A stretch of DNA of 64,000 nt from Phaseolus vulgaris (GCF_000499845.2 NC_023756.2:4521306-4585305); one strand, 5' to 3'; positions 21,900-34,819 are shown, counted from the first letter of the stretch. Program-made: numbers and translations. Notes: a model not told the origin generated them from the letters alone.

Positions 21900-22190
21900 A
21901 TATTAATATTATATTAACATTATTATTAATATTAATATTATATTAACATTATTATTAATATTAATATTATATTAACATTATTATTAATATTAATATTATA
22001 TTAACATTATTATTAATATTAATATTATATTAACATTATTATTAATATTAATATTATATTAACATTATTATTAATATTAATATTATATTAACATTATTAT
22101 TAATATTAATATTATATTAACATTATTATTAATATTAATATTATATTAACATTATTATTAATATTAATATTATATTAACATTATTATTAA
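21900..22190. repeat. 29-bp AT-only tandem array
   Basis: About ten near-identical copies of a 29-base unit starting ATATTAACATTATTATTAAT (for example at 21911 and 21940). Contains no G except by complement. Followed directly by a second array. Confidence 0.92.
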
Positions 22191-22430
22191 TATTATATTA
22201 TATTATTATTATTATTATTAATATTATTATAATATTATTATAAATATTATTATTAATATTATTATAAATATTATTATTAATATTAGTATAAATATTATTA
22301 TAAATATTATTATTATTATAAATATTATTATTAATATTATTATAAATATTATTATTAATATTATTATAAATATTATTATTAATATTATTATAAATATTAT
22401 TATTAATATTATTATTAATATTATTATAAT
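22191..22430. repeat. AT-only tandem array, about 21-bp unit
   Basis: Copies of ATTATTAATATTATTATAAAT with variants. The 91-codon minus-strand frame across it (Asn/Ile/Tyr only) is a repeat translation, not a gene. Confidence 0.88.
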
Positions 22431-22839
22431 GAATAGTTTCCAGTGTCTGATTCTTCCAAATTTGATACTGCAAACGTAACCAAAAAATAAATTATGATGA
22501 TGTATATATGTGATAAGTTAATGTCACTTCACAAACAACTTATTTTTACTTACTGAAATTTATAAAAACAATCTTTAAGAATTGAATAATAATTTCAATT
22601 AATGAAGTGCCTTCTAACTTCAATTAATGAATCAACCTCTAAGACCTAAGTTCAAAGCATATTTAAATATATATAGCAGTTTAGGCTAAACTCACTAAAA
22701 AATTTAATTATATCTATTTATTAAGAATTGAGAAAATATAAAATATAAAATATTTTATTGATGTTTTACAATAAACTTTTGACACTTAAAAAAATTAAAA
22801 AACTCTATTATTTTGATGAGATTTTAGAATAAATATTTA

Positions 22840-23200
22840 GAATTTAACGAAGGTTTTAAAATAAACCTTTGGAAATTAACGAAGGTTAAAAAAATCTTTG
22901 TTATTTTATGGAGGTTTTAAAATAAACCTTTGTAAATTAACAAAGGTTAAAAAAACCTTCGTTATTTTGTGGAGGTTTTAAAATAAACCTTTGGAAATTA
23001 ACGAAGGTTAAAAAAACCTTCGTTATTTGGCGGAGGTTTTAAAATAAACCTTTGGAAATTAATAAAGGTTAAAAAAACCTCTGTTATTTTACTGAGGTTT
23101 TAGAATAAACCTTTGGAATTTAGCTAAGGTTAAAAAACCTCCGTTATTTTGTTGAGGTTTTAGAAAAAACCTCCATTAATTAAATCAATTCCTAAGGTTA
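22840..23200. repeat. Subterminal repeat array of the CACTA element
   Basis: Six units of about 59 bases combining GGAGGTTTTAAAATAAACCT with GAAATTAACGAAGGTTAAAA; each unit contains its own short inverted repeat (AACCTTCGTT against AACGAAGGTT). Confidence 0.88.
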
Positions 23201-23394
23201 TATTAACCTCCACTAAATAACCTCTATTAAAACCTTTTTTTCTTGTAGTGAATATAAACTCTGTAATTTTCTTCTAAAAGCTAATTTTAATTTATTTATT
23301 TATTTTTAGAAGGACTCAAATTTTCATATTACTTCTTGCATTAACTTCTGGATCTTATATCAAGAAGAACTGATAACCAATAAATTATTTTACA

Positions 23395-23580
23395 ACATAT
23401 CACTATAATAAAATTTAATTTAAAATAATATTTCTAGAAAATCATTAAAAACTAATCATTAACTAGAAACTAAGTTTAGAGATTAAAAATAATTAATTCT
23501 TATATTGATTAAATTAGATATTATTTTAAAGATAAAAATTATTAATATTTAAAATAATTTTTGTTATTCATAAATGTTGA
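23395..23580. repeat. Decayed fragment of the foldback MITE family
   Basis: CACTATAATAAAATTTAATT at 23401 followed by AACTAAGTTTAGAGATTAAAAATAATTAATT resembles the left arm of the element at 9127-9475. The right arm is missing or very diverged. Confidence 0.45.
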
Positions 23581-25517
23581 CACACCCTTTTGGACATCTG
23601 GAGAACATAATTTCATTCACACTTTAAAACTTTAAACATTGATTCTTTGTTTGTAATCATGAATAAATTCACTCTTTTAATAATTGGATTTATTTTGGTC
23701 TTAACTATTATTTTTGCTAATTTTGTAATTTAGTCATAATAGACGATCTAATAGAAGCGACTTACTAGATGGTCTGAATGAAGCGTCTACCACTGTCAAT
23801 GGATCGAATCACGTGAAAGTCCAAGTTGCTTCTTTGAATTAAAATGGGAAACGAAATCCGAGTTAAAGAATTAGAAAATAAAATCTGTAATATCTCAAAA
23901 ACATAATTGGAAGCAAATCTTCTGCAGGGATATTATCTTGATTTTTAAATTAAAAATCTCCTATTAAACGCACCAAAAATAGAACAAATATCCTTCAAAG
24001 ACATTGTTCAAGTAAATCTTCTGCAAATATCCACAACAACACTGAGTTTAATTATAAATCACTCCACAAATCTGAATCGGGTTTAGAAACAAAATATTTG
24101 GAAGAGAAGCGAGAAAAAATATGAAATTGATCGGGAAAAAATATATCTACTTGATAGTTTGAGATAGAGAAAGAAAAAAATTGATAATTGTAAAACAATA
24201 TCCTGAGTAAAATTTTGAATTTCATTTTGTGCAAAGAAAAGAAGATTATAAAAGTGACTTCTAAGAAAGAACAAGGACGTGGAGTTTCATAACCTTATAG
24301 CAATCTTAAACCTAAATTTATTTTTCCTTGGTAATTCTTTCATTTTGCATCTTGATGGAAGGATAAACTCCTTTAGGTTGATTCTCTTGTGATTTCGCAA
24401 TGAATTTTAAGGTTTTTGTTCAATAAAGTTTTATTCTTAAAATTCTTTATAGTAATTTGTGTTAGAAAGTTTGATATTTTTTATTTCTGATTTTTGTTAA
24501 TGAATTGTATTTTAACCCTTGTTGAGAATTCAGTTATCTTCTTTAATTAGAATTCCTAATTAGTTTGCTTAGTTTTAATCAATCTCTTATTCACTTAGTT
24601 CAAGAGGTAAAAGATAAACATCTCATGAGTAGACGCTTGGAGACGAGTGAGATATTGAATACAACATATATGCTTGTTTTGCTGATAAAATTATGTTGAA
24701 TTTGATTAACGCTTGTTTGATTAAGTTTGGCATATGTGTGAGAATTGAAAGGGTGAAAATCTTAAGATAATTACTGAAGAAATCACTGCTGAATGAACTT
24801 GAAAGTCAACATGTTTTCTTTATTTTTTTATAATCATCTATCTTAATTTTCTGCATAATAATCTCAATCCCTTTTATTTTTATTTCTAACATCTTTCTTG
24901 TAGATAAATTTTGAACATTGATTGATTGAGGTTATCTAACATTAGCTATATTATTATTTTTTTTGTGTTAAATGATCTATATTAATTACACTGTCTATGG
25001 TGAAGTCATTTTAATTTGACTAGCAAACAATAGTTATCAACCACACCAATGTAGATTTTCCCTTCCTCCCTATCTCCACCCCCTTATCATCCAATACTTT
25101 GCCACCATCAGTGTCTCTCCCCCTCCATTCAGCCTTTCTTCCATCATCACAAGATCCTGTCAAGCCCACCCTTTCCTCTCAACCTGACTTTTCTCACCCG
25201 TTTTTCAAAGCCCTTGTCGAGTGTAACTCCCTCATAAAATCCAAAATGGAATAAGCCGTGGAATCTTTGAACCGCCTAATAAAATTTGTATTCCAAAAAT
25301 TGCATTCAATGTGTGACCTTATACTTTTGCCAAGGCAAAACCTTATCTTCATTGCTTCTAAGGATATTTCACCTAAACATTGTCATAGATAAGCCTCTTT
25401 GTTGCTTTTGCACTTAAGCAATACTATTGTAGAACCCTAGCTCTACAATTGAACTTTTGGGTTGAGTCAAATATCACTTTGTTGTTGTAACCCCTTTTTT
25501 TTAATTACATTTAATAT
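23581..25517. other. Intergenic DNA with retroelement-like and possible decayed coding sequence
   Basis: 24300-24950 reads like LTR or leader sequence (CTTGATGGAAGGATAAACTCC and GAGTAGACGCTTGGAGACGAGTGAG). At 25030-25250 a plus-strand stretch without an ATG is open and proline/serine-rich, ending in an LVECNSLIKSKME segment; it may be a worn gag-like or other coding piece. Neither can be assigned firmly. Confidence 0.35.
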
Positions 25518-25647
25518 TAGGGATGACAATGCAGGCTGCGAGTTATACGAGATGGGCCTAAACGGATCAGTGGACTAGATTAATGAGTCCGTCCCGTGAT
25601 TTTTTTTAGCGGGCTATGTACCGGTCCGTCCCGCATTGTCATTTCTA
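25518..25647. mobile_element. hAT-like MITE, 130 bp
   Basis: Ends TAGGGATGACAATGC and GCATTGTCATTTCTA form inverted repeats. The flanks TTTAATAT (25510-25517) and TTTAATAC (25648-25655) make an 8-bp target duplication with one mismatch, as expected for hAT. The interior contains further inverted blocks (GCGGG / CCCGC). Confidence 0.72.
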
Positions 25648-26139
25648 TTTAATACCTTATATTTTCTTTTTACTATTATTGTTAAGTATTTATTATAATT
25701 ATATTTCTTATCTTCTAAGTCTAATATATTGTGTAAAAGCACCAATACATTAAGGGAAGAATTATTATCTTTTAAAAGTATTATAGTTGTTTTAAAATTC
25801 TTTCCTTATCTACAATTCAACTTGTGATCCCTCCAACATCTAGCCATTGTGTATTTTAGGTACAATGATAGGTTTGTGTTCACAAGTGAATTTTCACTTT
25901 TATTAAATTATGCTTAATCAAACATCATAGAAGAATTAAACCATAAGAAATCTTACATCCGATTTTTTTCTTCAGTGCTCAATATTTGCAAAGAAGAGAA
26001 TTCATTTTTCCTTGATTTACAGTTCAGTACAATCTAAAAAAATTGTAGTATGGTTACAAAGTAGCCTTTGATGTTGCCCAAAGAAAGAAAGAATTGGTAA
26101 TTTGGCTTATGCACAATTCCCTCTTTAATCATAACTTCT

Positions 26140-28194
26140 TTAACTTGCAATACTTTGATCCACTGCGACAAAAACACTTGCAGTCACAGCCTCATCTGTT
26201 TCAATCACAACACGATTCTGAGACACATTTCTGAGAACATGATTTGGGAAGCTGTTGCCATTGGCAATCAAAGAATACACAACATGCTTGATAAGGTTAG
26301 GAAAAAGCAAAAGTTTGCTAAAATCAGCTGCCCATGAGGTTCCATTCCCTTGCATAGACATCTTTGCAACTGTGGCCTTTAAATTCATACCCTTCACAAC
26401 ATTTCTAGCCACAAAAACTTGATCAATTTGATTAAAGGGGCTGTTTGATTGGTCCAACTTGACCATATCAACCCCATGATTTAAGCCAGAGAACATGTTA
26501 TCAACAATATTGAGACCATTCACAACTCCTTTTACTGATTTTAACACAATATTGGCATCACCAAGGAAGAAACTGCTAGAGATATGGAGTTGAACGGGGT
26601 CTTCAGCAACAATATTTGTGTAATCCATGTAAGAATTCACAATCCTAGTTTGTGTCAAACCAGGAAGTTTCAAATAAATTCCGGTGCCTCCAAAGCCAGA
26701 GGCCTTGTTATAGCAATGTACTCCAGAAATGGTGTTGGCTTGACCAGTGACCATTATTCCTATGGCAGCAGAGAAAATCACAACATCTGTGATTGCATTG
26801 TCATTTCCCTGAAGGCTTATTCCAGTGCCTGAGAAGTCCCTTTCATGTTTGTCCCCCCCAGCAGTTATGTGCTGCCCAAGGAAGGAGTTTCTGATGTAGG
26901 TTTCATGGCCACCTTGGACTAAAATTCCAGTGCTGGTGAAATGTGTGATGTAACAATTGTCTATGTTGATTCTGAGTGAGTTTTTGATAGAAATGCCCCC
27001 TCCCCTGAAGTTTGAATCCAGCAATAGGTCCTTGAGAGTTATGTACTCATAACTGTAGGCATTTCTTTCTCCTGAGGTGGACATGTCTATGAGATATCCA
27101 TCTGGTGGAAAATTATTTGAGGCCCTTATACTTCCCCCATGTATCTGTTAACATCCAGTTAGAAATAAAATCAAACTAAGGTATCAAATTTGAGATCTCT
27201 TGCAATAACTAAACTTCAGTTTGATTTGCTGAAGCCCTGTGTCTAAGAATTCTTTTACTGAGAAAAGAACAATATAACACATTGACAGAAAAGGAGAAAA
27301 GATTGGAAAAGGACTTTCTTCCTTTTAAATATTAAATAGTTAGTCATTCCTAAAACCATTTTTCTATATCAAGTTTGACCAAAGGCAAGCTTTAAAGAGT
27401 AGATATTTTTCATGTTCTAGATTAATGCTTTAATGAATTAGAAATCAAGATCAACATTAATACAACTTTCAATATAAATTAATAAACTTATTATACTTTA
27501 TCAGTTTGTAGCTCAAATGACTAAAATAAAAACCATTTTAAACTGTTGAACTTTTCATGAAAATTATGCTTTTCTTACCATGAAGTTTCCAACACCGGGC
27601 AGTGGCAATTGCAGTGGTTTGCTAATCATGTACTTTCCCCCCTCTAGATTAATCTGAGCACCTCCAAGATCTTTGATGTCCTTCATTAAAAACCCTTCAC
27701 TTGGACCTTTGGCTGCATCTGCTATGGCTGCAAGAAAAGCATCACTGCTGTCTGAACTTCCTGTTGGATCTGCACCATAAGATGTCACAAAGTACACGTG
27801 TGGTTTCTTGAGATCCTTCATCGACCAAAAAAGAACTCTATCAAACATTTGCTATTTTCCCATAGAAAATGCATAGACTAAGGCCATGAGTGCCTTTCAT
27901 TAAGGGGTTTCAAACTTCAATAGTAACTTAGAAAGGAAGCAAAAGAGTATCCATTCATGACTGAATTACCTGTGATGGAAGAGGAGAAGGAGTAGGAGAG
28001 GGTGGATATGAAGGTACTGTTGAAGCAAGGGAGTCCCTAGTTAAGGAGGCCTTCAATGCCTTAAGTCCAAACATTGCTTCTTCATGAGTGACACCAGAAA
28101 GAGTCCTTAGAGGCATGTTCTCCACATAAGCATGAGTGACAAAGAAACATGTTATCTCTAGAAGAATGAACCACATGGGAGACATTGTTGCCAT
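26140..28194 (-). CDS. QRT3: QRT3-like polygalacturonase (pectin lyase-fold protein), 3 exons
   Basis: Exons 28194-27970, 27851-27579 and 27144-26140 join in phase 0 at GT/AG sites (CAG|GTAATT, AATAG|CAA, ATG|GTAAG, AACAG|ATA) to give 500 aa, close to the ~480 aa of Arabidopsis QRT3. Residues 1-23 are a signal peptide, followed by a proline-rich linker (PSYPPSPTPSPLPS). VYFVTSYGADPTGSSDSSDA is the characteristic N-terminal strand of the pectin lyase/GH28 fold, followed by GGAQINLEGGKY. The last exon holds the beta-helix with the repeats GTGISLQGNDNAITDV and GIMVTGQANTISGVHCYN. QRT3 degrades pectin in the pollen mother cell wall so that microspores separate; tapetal expression and cell-wall location are inferred from the family. 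No frame defects. Confidence 0.88.
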
Positions 28195-28277
28195 TGTTGT
28201 TTCTAGAGGTGAGTTTGTTTTACAGCAAATCAGGTTAGGGAGAAGCAGTTATGAAAAGGGCATTGGTTGAGAGTGGA

Positions 28278-28285
28278 TATAAATA
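28278..28285 (-). promoter_or_regulatory. TATA box of the QRT3-like gene
   Basis: The minus strand reads TATTTATA about 84 bases upstream of the start codon at 28194, a normal distance for a plant core promoter with a leader of about 55 bases. Confidence 0.55.
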
Positions 28286-28879
28286 AGGAGGGAAGGGAAA
28301 GACCTCATATGAAGCATTGTGTGACATTTTCATAGTGGATCATAGTCATCATATACATAACACACACGTTATTTGGATATGATGTAAGTGTTAGTTTGAA
28401 GGTTTCTCTTTTTAAACTTCTTCTGTAAAATTTTATTTTTGCTTTATGGGACAAAAAGTAAGCAGTTAATTAATCTAGGGAGTTTTACAAGTTTGACATG
28501 GTGAAGAAAAGTTTGTTCTTGACAATAAATTTTGGTGCGTTAGGTATAAAGAAGTCACCAACTTCATGACATGTCTCAGTGAACGTTGGTTGAGTGAGTT
28601 ATTGACAAATAGTTCATCAACGACATTCTCGTTTGACAGAAAAATGTAATAAGGTTTTTGGAATAGGAAGAGAAATAGCATTTTGATGAACAAGAATCAT
28701 ATAATGACATTATTCAGCAGAAGGGTCCACCATTTATGTTAAATTTATTTGATGGCGAAGTTAGTGCTAGATACCATGATATATCTTCGAGATGAAGATA
28801 TATTAAGTCAACATGGATCTATATTAAGGCTCCAATTGGATATACTATGGTTATTTTTTAAATAATTAAAAAATAATTG

Positions 28880-29285
28880 ATGAAAAATTTGTTTATATTG
28901 AATAAATATATTATTAAAAAAATTACTAAATATAAATCAATTTTAGAGATAAAAAATAAATAATTTTTATATTGATTAAATTAAATATACTAAAAAAATA
29001 TTAATATCTAAATAATTTATATTATTAATAAATAATTTTTAGATTAATATTTAATTAGTTATAAAAAATTTAGTTACCAAGTTAAAATCTAAATAATTGA
29101 TAGCTACAATATTTGTAGTTAGTTAGATAATAATTTAAAAAATATTTATCAATAAAAACTAATTTAAATATTAATAATTTTTATATTCTTTAAAATAATA
29201 TTTAATTTAGTTAATGTAATAATTAATTATTTTTTATTTTTAAAAAAAATAATTTTTATTCAATAATTTTGTAATAGCGTAGGTA
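28880..29285. repeat. Diverged copy of the foldback MITE family
   Basis: The AT-rich arms contain TTTTAGAGATAAAAAATAAATAATTTTTATATTGATTAAATT near the left and its rough complement near the right (AATTTAGTTAATGTAATAATTAATTATTTTTTATTT). The centre has AACTAATTTAAATATT-type inverted pieces, as in 9127-9475. Boundaries are uncertain. Confidence 0.4.
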
Positions 29286-31550
29286 TAGGAGAAACAATTT
29301 TGTTTGAATAATTAAGTAAAATCATTTTTAAAATGTTTGCATGTTCAGGAAAGTTAAATATCAAAAAACAGTAAAAACAAGTTAGGATTCTATCATAAAG
29401 TTAATAAAAATAATATTTCTGTCAAATAAATCAAATTGTAGAATTAATTTTGACCAAAAGATAAATTTTCAACAATCTGATTTGGTTTAAAGTAGAATTA
29501 AATTTAAGAATCCAAAAGTCTAAGAAAAAATGAACACCTTGTTTGATCAATGTGTTATTCTTTTGTTGATTATGGATGAAAACAAAAGACAGTAAATAGA
29601 ATTGTAAATGAGTCAAAGATGCCATGTTTGATGTTGATAAGGTTGAACAGGAAATTTCAGTCTTTTAATTCTCCATGGAAAATTGTTTTCTTAAGCATGT
29701 GTTTAACATCTCAATTTAATTAGTAAAACTATAAAGAGGTTACATATTGATTGTAAATCTGAAATATAATTTATGCATTCAAATATATTTATCTACTATA
29801 AATTTTAATTATAATATAATTTGTAAATTAAAAGGTATTTTTAATTCGTTTTAAATTTGTATTATATAAAATTAAACGTTTTACCCTCTATAATTAATTG
29901 ATTATATAAAATTTATTATCCTCGTTGTGCATAAAAATTAAACTCTTAAAGATCTTTCACATTTGAATTAGGTTACAAAAAATAAAAAATTTACAAAGTA
30001 AATTACATATCTAATATTTGAATTCTAAAAATAGTAATTAAATTAAAACAATCTTACGCGTGGAAATTTTCTCAATATTACTAAGGAATTTTTCATTTCA
30101 ACTTTCAACCATGTTTGTTACGCTTTTTGCTGTGTTTTATGCGTCAAGTTGTTAACTATTCTATTCTAAATTTTTGTGTCATTTTATTTGTACAATTTTT
30201 TATTATTGAATTTTGAATTTTATTGTGTGATATTTATATAAACATGTTGGCTCTTTTACAAAATTAATATTATAATTTTATATCAAACCAAGTATATATA
30301 CATTGTTTCTTGATTTGATTTCACTATCGGCGTATTTAATGGTCATAGAACGAAAAATGCTATAGAATTTCCTGAGTAATGCTCTTTCTGAACTTTCAAA
30401 ATATTCTGAAAATCGGATTTGAACCCTGAGAATAAGGTCGTGGATGTGAGTCAAACTAAAATTAGTATAATTTTATTTTATTTCGGATAAAAACTTGTAT
30501 TTAATTTATTTTGGAATTGTAGAACAAATAACATGATTTTTTAATATATTCACTATTAAATGCAAATTTAATTTTTAGAGTTAATCAAATATAAAACTTG
30601 TATATAAGTGTAGAATACATAAGAACATGAATTAAGTAATACAGCACAAGAAAAAAAATAAAACAAGAATCTTAGAAGTTTGTCATTAAATACAAGTTCA
30701 ATTCATAAAATTATATAATTATGAAAAATTACTTTTAAGAAGAAGCATAAAAAAATGCATACAACATAAAGAAGGAAATTACAAGGAGAAAGAACAAGAT
30801 GAATGGGGTATTTCAAATATTATAAATGATAAAATAGTAATGAGAAACATGTGAAAATGTAGAAGTCATGTTACAGGGAGGTTCAAAATAAATGTTGAAC
30901 GGACTTATCACTTGATGTAAAATAAAAGATAAGATTCAAAGAAAAAGATTATTCTCTTCTTTCAAATAACTCAAAAAATTCTTTGAAAAATCTCTCTTAG
31001 TTTTCATATATTCAAAAGTTTTTTCCAAAGGAAATGGGGAGATATTTATTACTAGTTTCCTAAGTTATATGAAATGTAAATGCACCTACATTCAAATGTG
31101 AAATGTAAAACCTAATGGTCAAAAATTAATCATGGAGAAATTTGAAATTCAAAATTCAAAAATACAATGATGAAAATCAAGGGAGTTGGCTAAAACTCTT
31201 GAAGCATGTTCCTGCTTGAACACATTTTTCATGTTTCATTTACACTTGTCTTGCCTTGCTTCTCTTTTAACTTTTCTTTCTTATGACTTGCATGCTTTGG
31301 TTGAATTTTTAATGAGCTGAAAACATAAACACTACAATAAAATCATCAAACTACAACTTATTGTCTTAAGGTTTTGGACTATGGTGTTATGATCTCTTGT
31401 ATAAGTTTGCTCATGTCTCCTTGAAATTTCTCCCTTAAAAAGATCACAACAATGATAAAAAAAACCTTTCAAAGATAGTTTTCATAAATCTCGCATTCCA
31501 AGATTAGTTACATATTAATAACATGTAATGTAAAAAGAATAAAATATTAT
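29286..31550. other. AT-rich intergenic DNA
   Basis: No coding region, RNA gene or clear repeat that I can support. Composition is uniformly AT-rich with scattered short open frames of no recognisable content. Confidence 0.6.
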
Positions 31551-32260
31551 ACAAAATTTACACGAGGTATTTTTACAGTGGTTCATCTGATAAATCGAGA
31601 CTACGTCCAATTCTTGATTAACACAATCAAGATTCACTAAAGTAGACTATTTTTGCAAGATACAAGTATTATTTTGACTCAATCATTTTTAACTAAACAA
31701 GTATTCTTTGGACACAATCCATTTCATATACAAAGTTCTTGAGTATTGTTTAGAACAAAGCTACTCTTGGCTAAACTTTAGTATTCTTTGGACCTGTCCA
31801 CCCTTGGCTAAAATTGAGTATATTTTTGAATGAAACCACTTATGGCTAAAGCACCAAGTATTGTTTGAACAACAACCACTCCTAGTTAAAATCTGGGTAT
31901 TATTTTGATCGCAATCACTCCTAGTTAAAACACTTTGATTGCAATGGTTGTGATCTCAAAAACATGAGTTTCACTCACTAAAAGAGATAAAGATAGAGTT
32001 CACTTTTTTAGGTTGCTAATGAACATAAACAATGTTCATTACAAAGCTTTAGTGCAGAGAAATACTTTTGCTTAGAGCTTTGTTATCATACATTGTTGTT
32101 GTTCTTAACCTTTCTTCATCTTGAAATCTTTTATAAATAGTGCCTTGAAAAAAATAGTCATTGCAAATCCTTTCTACCCATTTGTGTATGTCCATACATA
32201 AACTTAGAAATGCATTAATTACTTTAAATGCATTATTAAATGTATATCTCTTCTTCAAGT
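31551..32260. repeat. LTR-like segment with degenerate 45-60 bp repeats
   Basis: Starts ACACGAGGTATTTTTACAGTGGTTCA, a style common in LTRs of legume copia elements. From 31690 to 31935 it contains five or six degenerate units of the form ACCACTCCTAGTTAAAATCTGGGTATT. Only one copy occurs in the window, so LTR status is inferred. Confidence 0.4.
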
Positions 32261-32571
32261 AACATTTTGATAGCTAGTTCAACTTATCAGGCCGAGGTCA
32301 TTGAGCTTTTACTCAAGCTGGAGTAAAACATAGGATCTTATAATCTTTCTATAGTTGATATAGAGGTGTGTTCAAATGATTGTTGGCACGAAACAACTTT
32401 AGCACATCTTTTAAGAGATTGTTGATGTAAATATCAGTTTTACAAGATTTTTTGGTAATGTTAAAATAAAAATATTATCTACAAAATAATAAAATAAACA
32501 TATAGAAATATTTCAAATTATACAACATTATTAATATTATGTTCTTATCATTTGATAAAGACTTCACTTAT

Positions 32572-32921
32572 TATTACAAAGTGGACTTTAAGCCTAACTC
32601 AACCCCATAAAACCGGCTCATAAGGTTGAGGTTTGCACCCACTTATATACAATGAAATGCTCTAATCTCTAGTCGATGTGGGATCTCCAACACACCCACT
32701 CGTGCGTGGGACTATATATTATGGGTGGTCCGATAGCGGGTGGCACGATAGGCCCAACACAAACACTCGCTAGGATAGGCTCGAAATGGCTTTGATACCA
32801 TATTACAAAGTGGACTTTAAGCCTAACTCAACCCCATAAAACCGGCTCATAAGGTTGAGGTTTGCACCCACTTATATACAATGAAATGCTCTAATCTCTA
32901 GTCGATGTGGGATCTCCAACA
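32572..32921 (-). mobile_element. TRIM element with identical 121-bp LTRs
   Basis: Two identical 121-bp direct repeats (32572-32692 and 32801-32921) flank a 108-bp interior. On the minus strand the LTR begins TGTTGGAGATCCCACATCGA. Next to the 5' LTR lies TGGTATCAAAGC (32800-32789), a primer site one base different from the usual Met-tRNA type, and a purine-rich GAGTGGGTG precedes the 3' LTR. CTTAT occurs directly outside both ends (32567-32571, 32922-32926), a perfect 5-bp target duplication. It is non-coding and must be mobilised in trans. Identical LTRs indicate a recent insertion. Confidence 0.93.
32789..32800 (-). other. Primer binding site of the TRIM element
   Basis: Minus-strand TGGTATCAAAGC starts directly after the LTR end at 32801. 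It differs from the copia primer site at 4624-4635 at one position (A for G). Confidence 0.8.
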
Positions 32922-32926
32922 CTTAT

Positions 32927-33911
32927 TAGAGGAAGCAAAATCCAAAAGATGATATTGCATTGGACAAAACACTTATGTCTTATGATAACGAAACATATTC
33001 ATTATTTATATTTTCTTCTAAAAGCACCTAATTAAAATTAACATTTGAAATTTACTTTTTGTAAGTGAGTATTTAATTACTTTTACAAGTAAATATGTCT
33101 TTTAATAATTAAATATTTATTTTTAAAATCTAAAAGCTTACAAATACATAATAATATTATAAAAAAATAGTTTTCGTTATTCAATACTTCAATATATTTT
33201 ATATTCTTTTATGAAAGATCTTGTCGTTATTCAATACTCTGATATACTTTGTATTTTTTTTATAAAAGAATCTCAGTTATTTAAACTTAAAAGCTTAAAT
33301 ACATGTCTAAGATCACCAAGTGATTCCCATTCTTTTCATAAATATTAATTATTACTTATTTCATCTTTAAAAACACCACCACAAGATTAAGTTCAATATA
33401 TTAATCAAGTCAATGACTTGTCAACGTATTTTAGGTTATATAAGAATACTCTTCTTTATTTATTGTTATTATTAAAGAATATGAATATTTATCCTTTATA
33501 TTTTTCATAACTTAAATAATAGATTTTAAGTTAATACTTCCTTTCTCCCCTTTATAATATCATCTTAAAAAATAATTGTTTCTTTTATAAAAACCCTTTG
33601 TAATTGTATGATAAAAATAAAAAATAAAAACTAATCTTTCATGGTAGGGTAGAAACCCATATATTATATTATTTAATGGTTTTTTCTTCATTCATAATTT
33701 TTCTTTAATTTTAAGAAAAAACAATTAACTTTTCAAAACATGAAACACATTGTAAGAAGTTTTGGGGGAATGAATGTATCAACTATCAGTGTCGGCTACC
33801 AATGGAAAATTAATTAATGTAACTAAATATAAATACCAACACAATGGTTCCTGTCTTGCAGTTTTACGCGACTTGTGTGTGCTTTTTCTAAGTCTATGTT
33901 CAATTTAAATC
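32927..33911. other. AT-rich intergenic DNA
   Basis: No supportable gene. Includes a short local duplication (CGTTATTCAATACTTC/CTCTGATATACTTTGTATT near 33176 and 33224). Confidence 0.6.
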
Positions 33912-34373
33912 TCACTCAAAACAATATAAGAAGCTCCCCAAAACCAAAACTATTGACTTTAACTCCCTTTTTCTATTACTTTTTTCCTCTAATAATAATT
34001 CAAATTTTGAAAAACACTTGCCAAATATTAATAGTTTGTTGGACATATATATGAATTCAGCATAATAAATATTCCATCTAGCATGAAGTAACAAATATGG
34101 ACTAGTCTTCATCCCAATATGGTAAGTGCTTTGCCACAAGGCATTATTGAGAATCATAATTGCAACTTTCATTATTTCAAGGTGCAAATTGTAGATTAAG
34201 TAATTGAAATGAAAAACACTTGAATGCCAAATTATGAAAGCAGTGGCAGAATAAAAAAAAGCACTCAATTTGTGGAAGAAAAGCTCACAATAAGCGAAGA
34301 TTTTATGATGGTTCCTGCGTTGCTGCGTCATCTTGAAGACAAACTCTCCACATTTGCTTATATTTGACACCAA
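33912..34373 (-). pseudogene. Possible gypsy integrase remnant
   Basis: A 153-codon frame contains LNNALWQSTYHIGMKTSPYL followed by LLIFGK, reminiscent of the end of Ty3/gypsy integrase (LEDALWAYR...IGMSPYxLVYGK). The N-terminal half (HKIFAYCELFF) might be the worn zinc-finger to core transition. Key catalytic residues cannot be seen. The likeness is weak, so the frame may be fortuitous. Confidence 0.3.
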
Positions 34374-34819
34374 CTTGCCAATAAAACAAGAGAAGAACTA
34401 TAAATAAAATGAGCCAACATGGATCGGGGAATAGTCGTTTTATTGTATAATGCTTATTTGATATTTAAAAAATTAATTGATAATAATTTTGTAATTTAAA
34501 TCATTAAGATAAAACTTCTTTCTGTTTCTTAAAATTAGCTGGGAATTAAAAAAAAAGTGAATCTTTAGACGACAAAATTATTAAACTTTTAAAACGGTTA
34601 GGATTAAGTTGTAATATATTCATATGCATAGTCTCAATAACTTTCAAATAATTCAGCCTAAACAAATTATAAGTTTGTAAACAAATTATGGGTTTTCTAA
34701 AAAAGGGAAAAAAAATGCTTTCATGGGCTAAACCAAATACATTCGCAATAACATACACCATTGGAGATGGAATAAAAAGTCTACTAATATCCAAGATAAT
34801 TAGTATTACATACTGTTAG

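Larger units (their letters stand above)
21700..23250. mobile_element. Non-autonomous CACTA transposon, 1.55 kb
   Basis: Terminal inverted repeats of about 29 bases: left CACTACAAGAAAAAATGGTT, right the complement of CACTACAAGAAAAAAAGGTT. AAT flanks both ends (21697-21699, 23251-23253). From left to right it contains a tRNA-like segment (21786-21855), two AT-only tandem arrays (21900-22430), a short unique part and a subterminal array of AACGAAGGTTAAAAAAACCT / GGAGGTTTTAAAATAAACCT units (22840-23200). No transposase frame. Confidence 0.9.

Noticed and set aside
22198..22473. 91-codon minus-strand frame of Asn/Ile/Tyr
   Set aside because: It is the translation of an AT-only tandem array; no initiation context or family likeness.
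25030..25250. Proline/serine-rich open stretch as a gene
   Set aside because: No ATG, no splice context and no domain; left as a note under intergenic DNA.
33912..34373. Considered as a host gene
   Set aside because: The only recognisable piece is a weak gypsy-integrase-like segment, so I list it as a low-confidence transposon relic.
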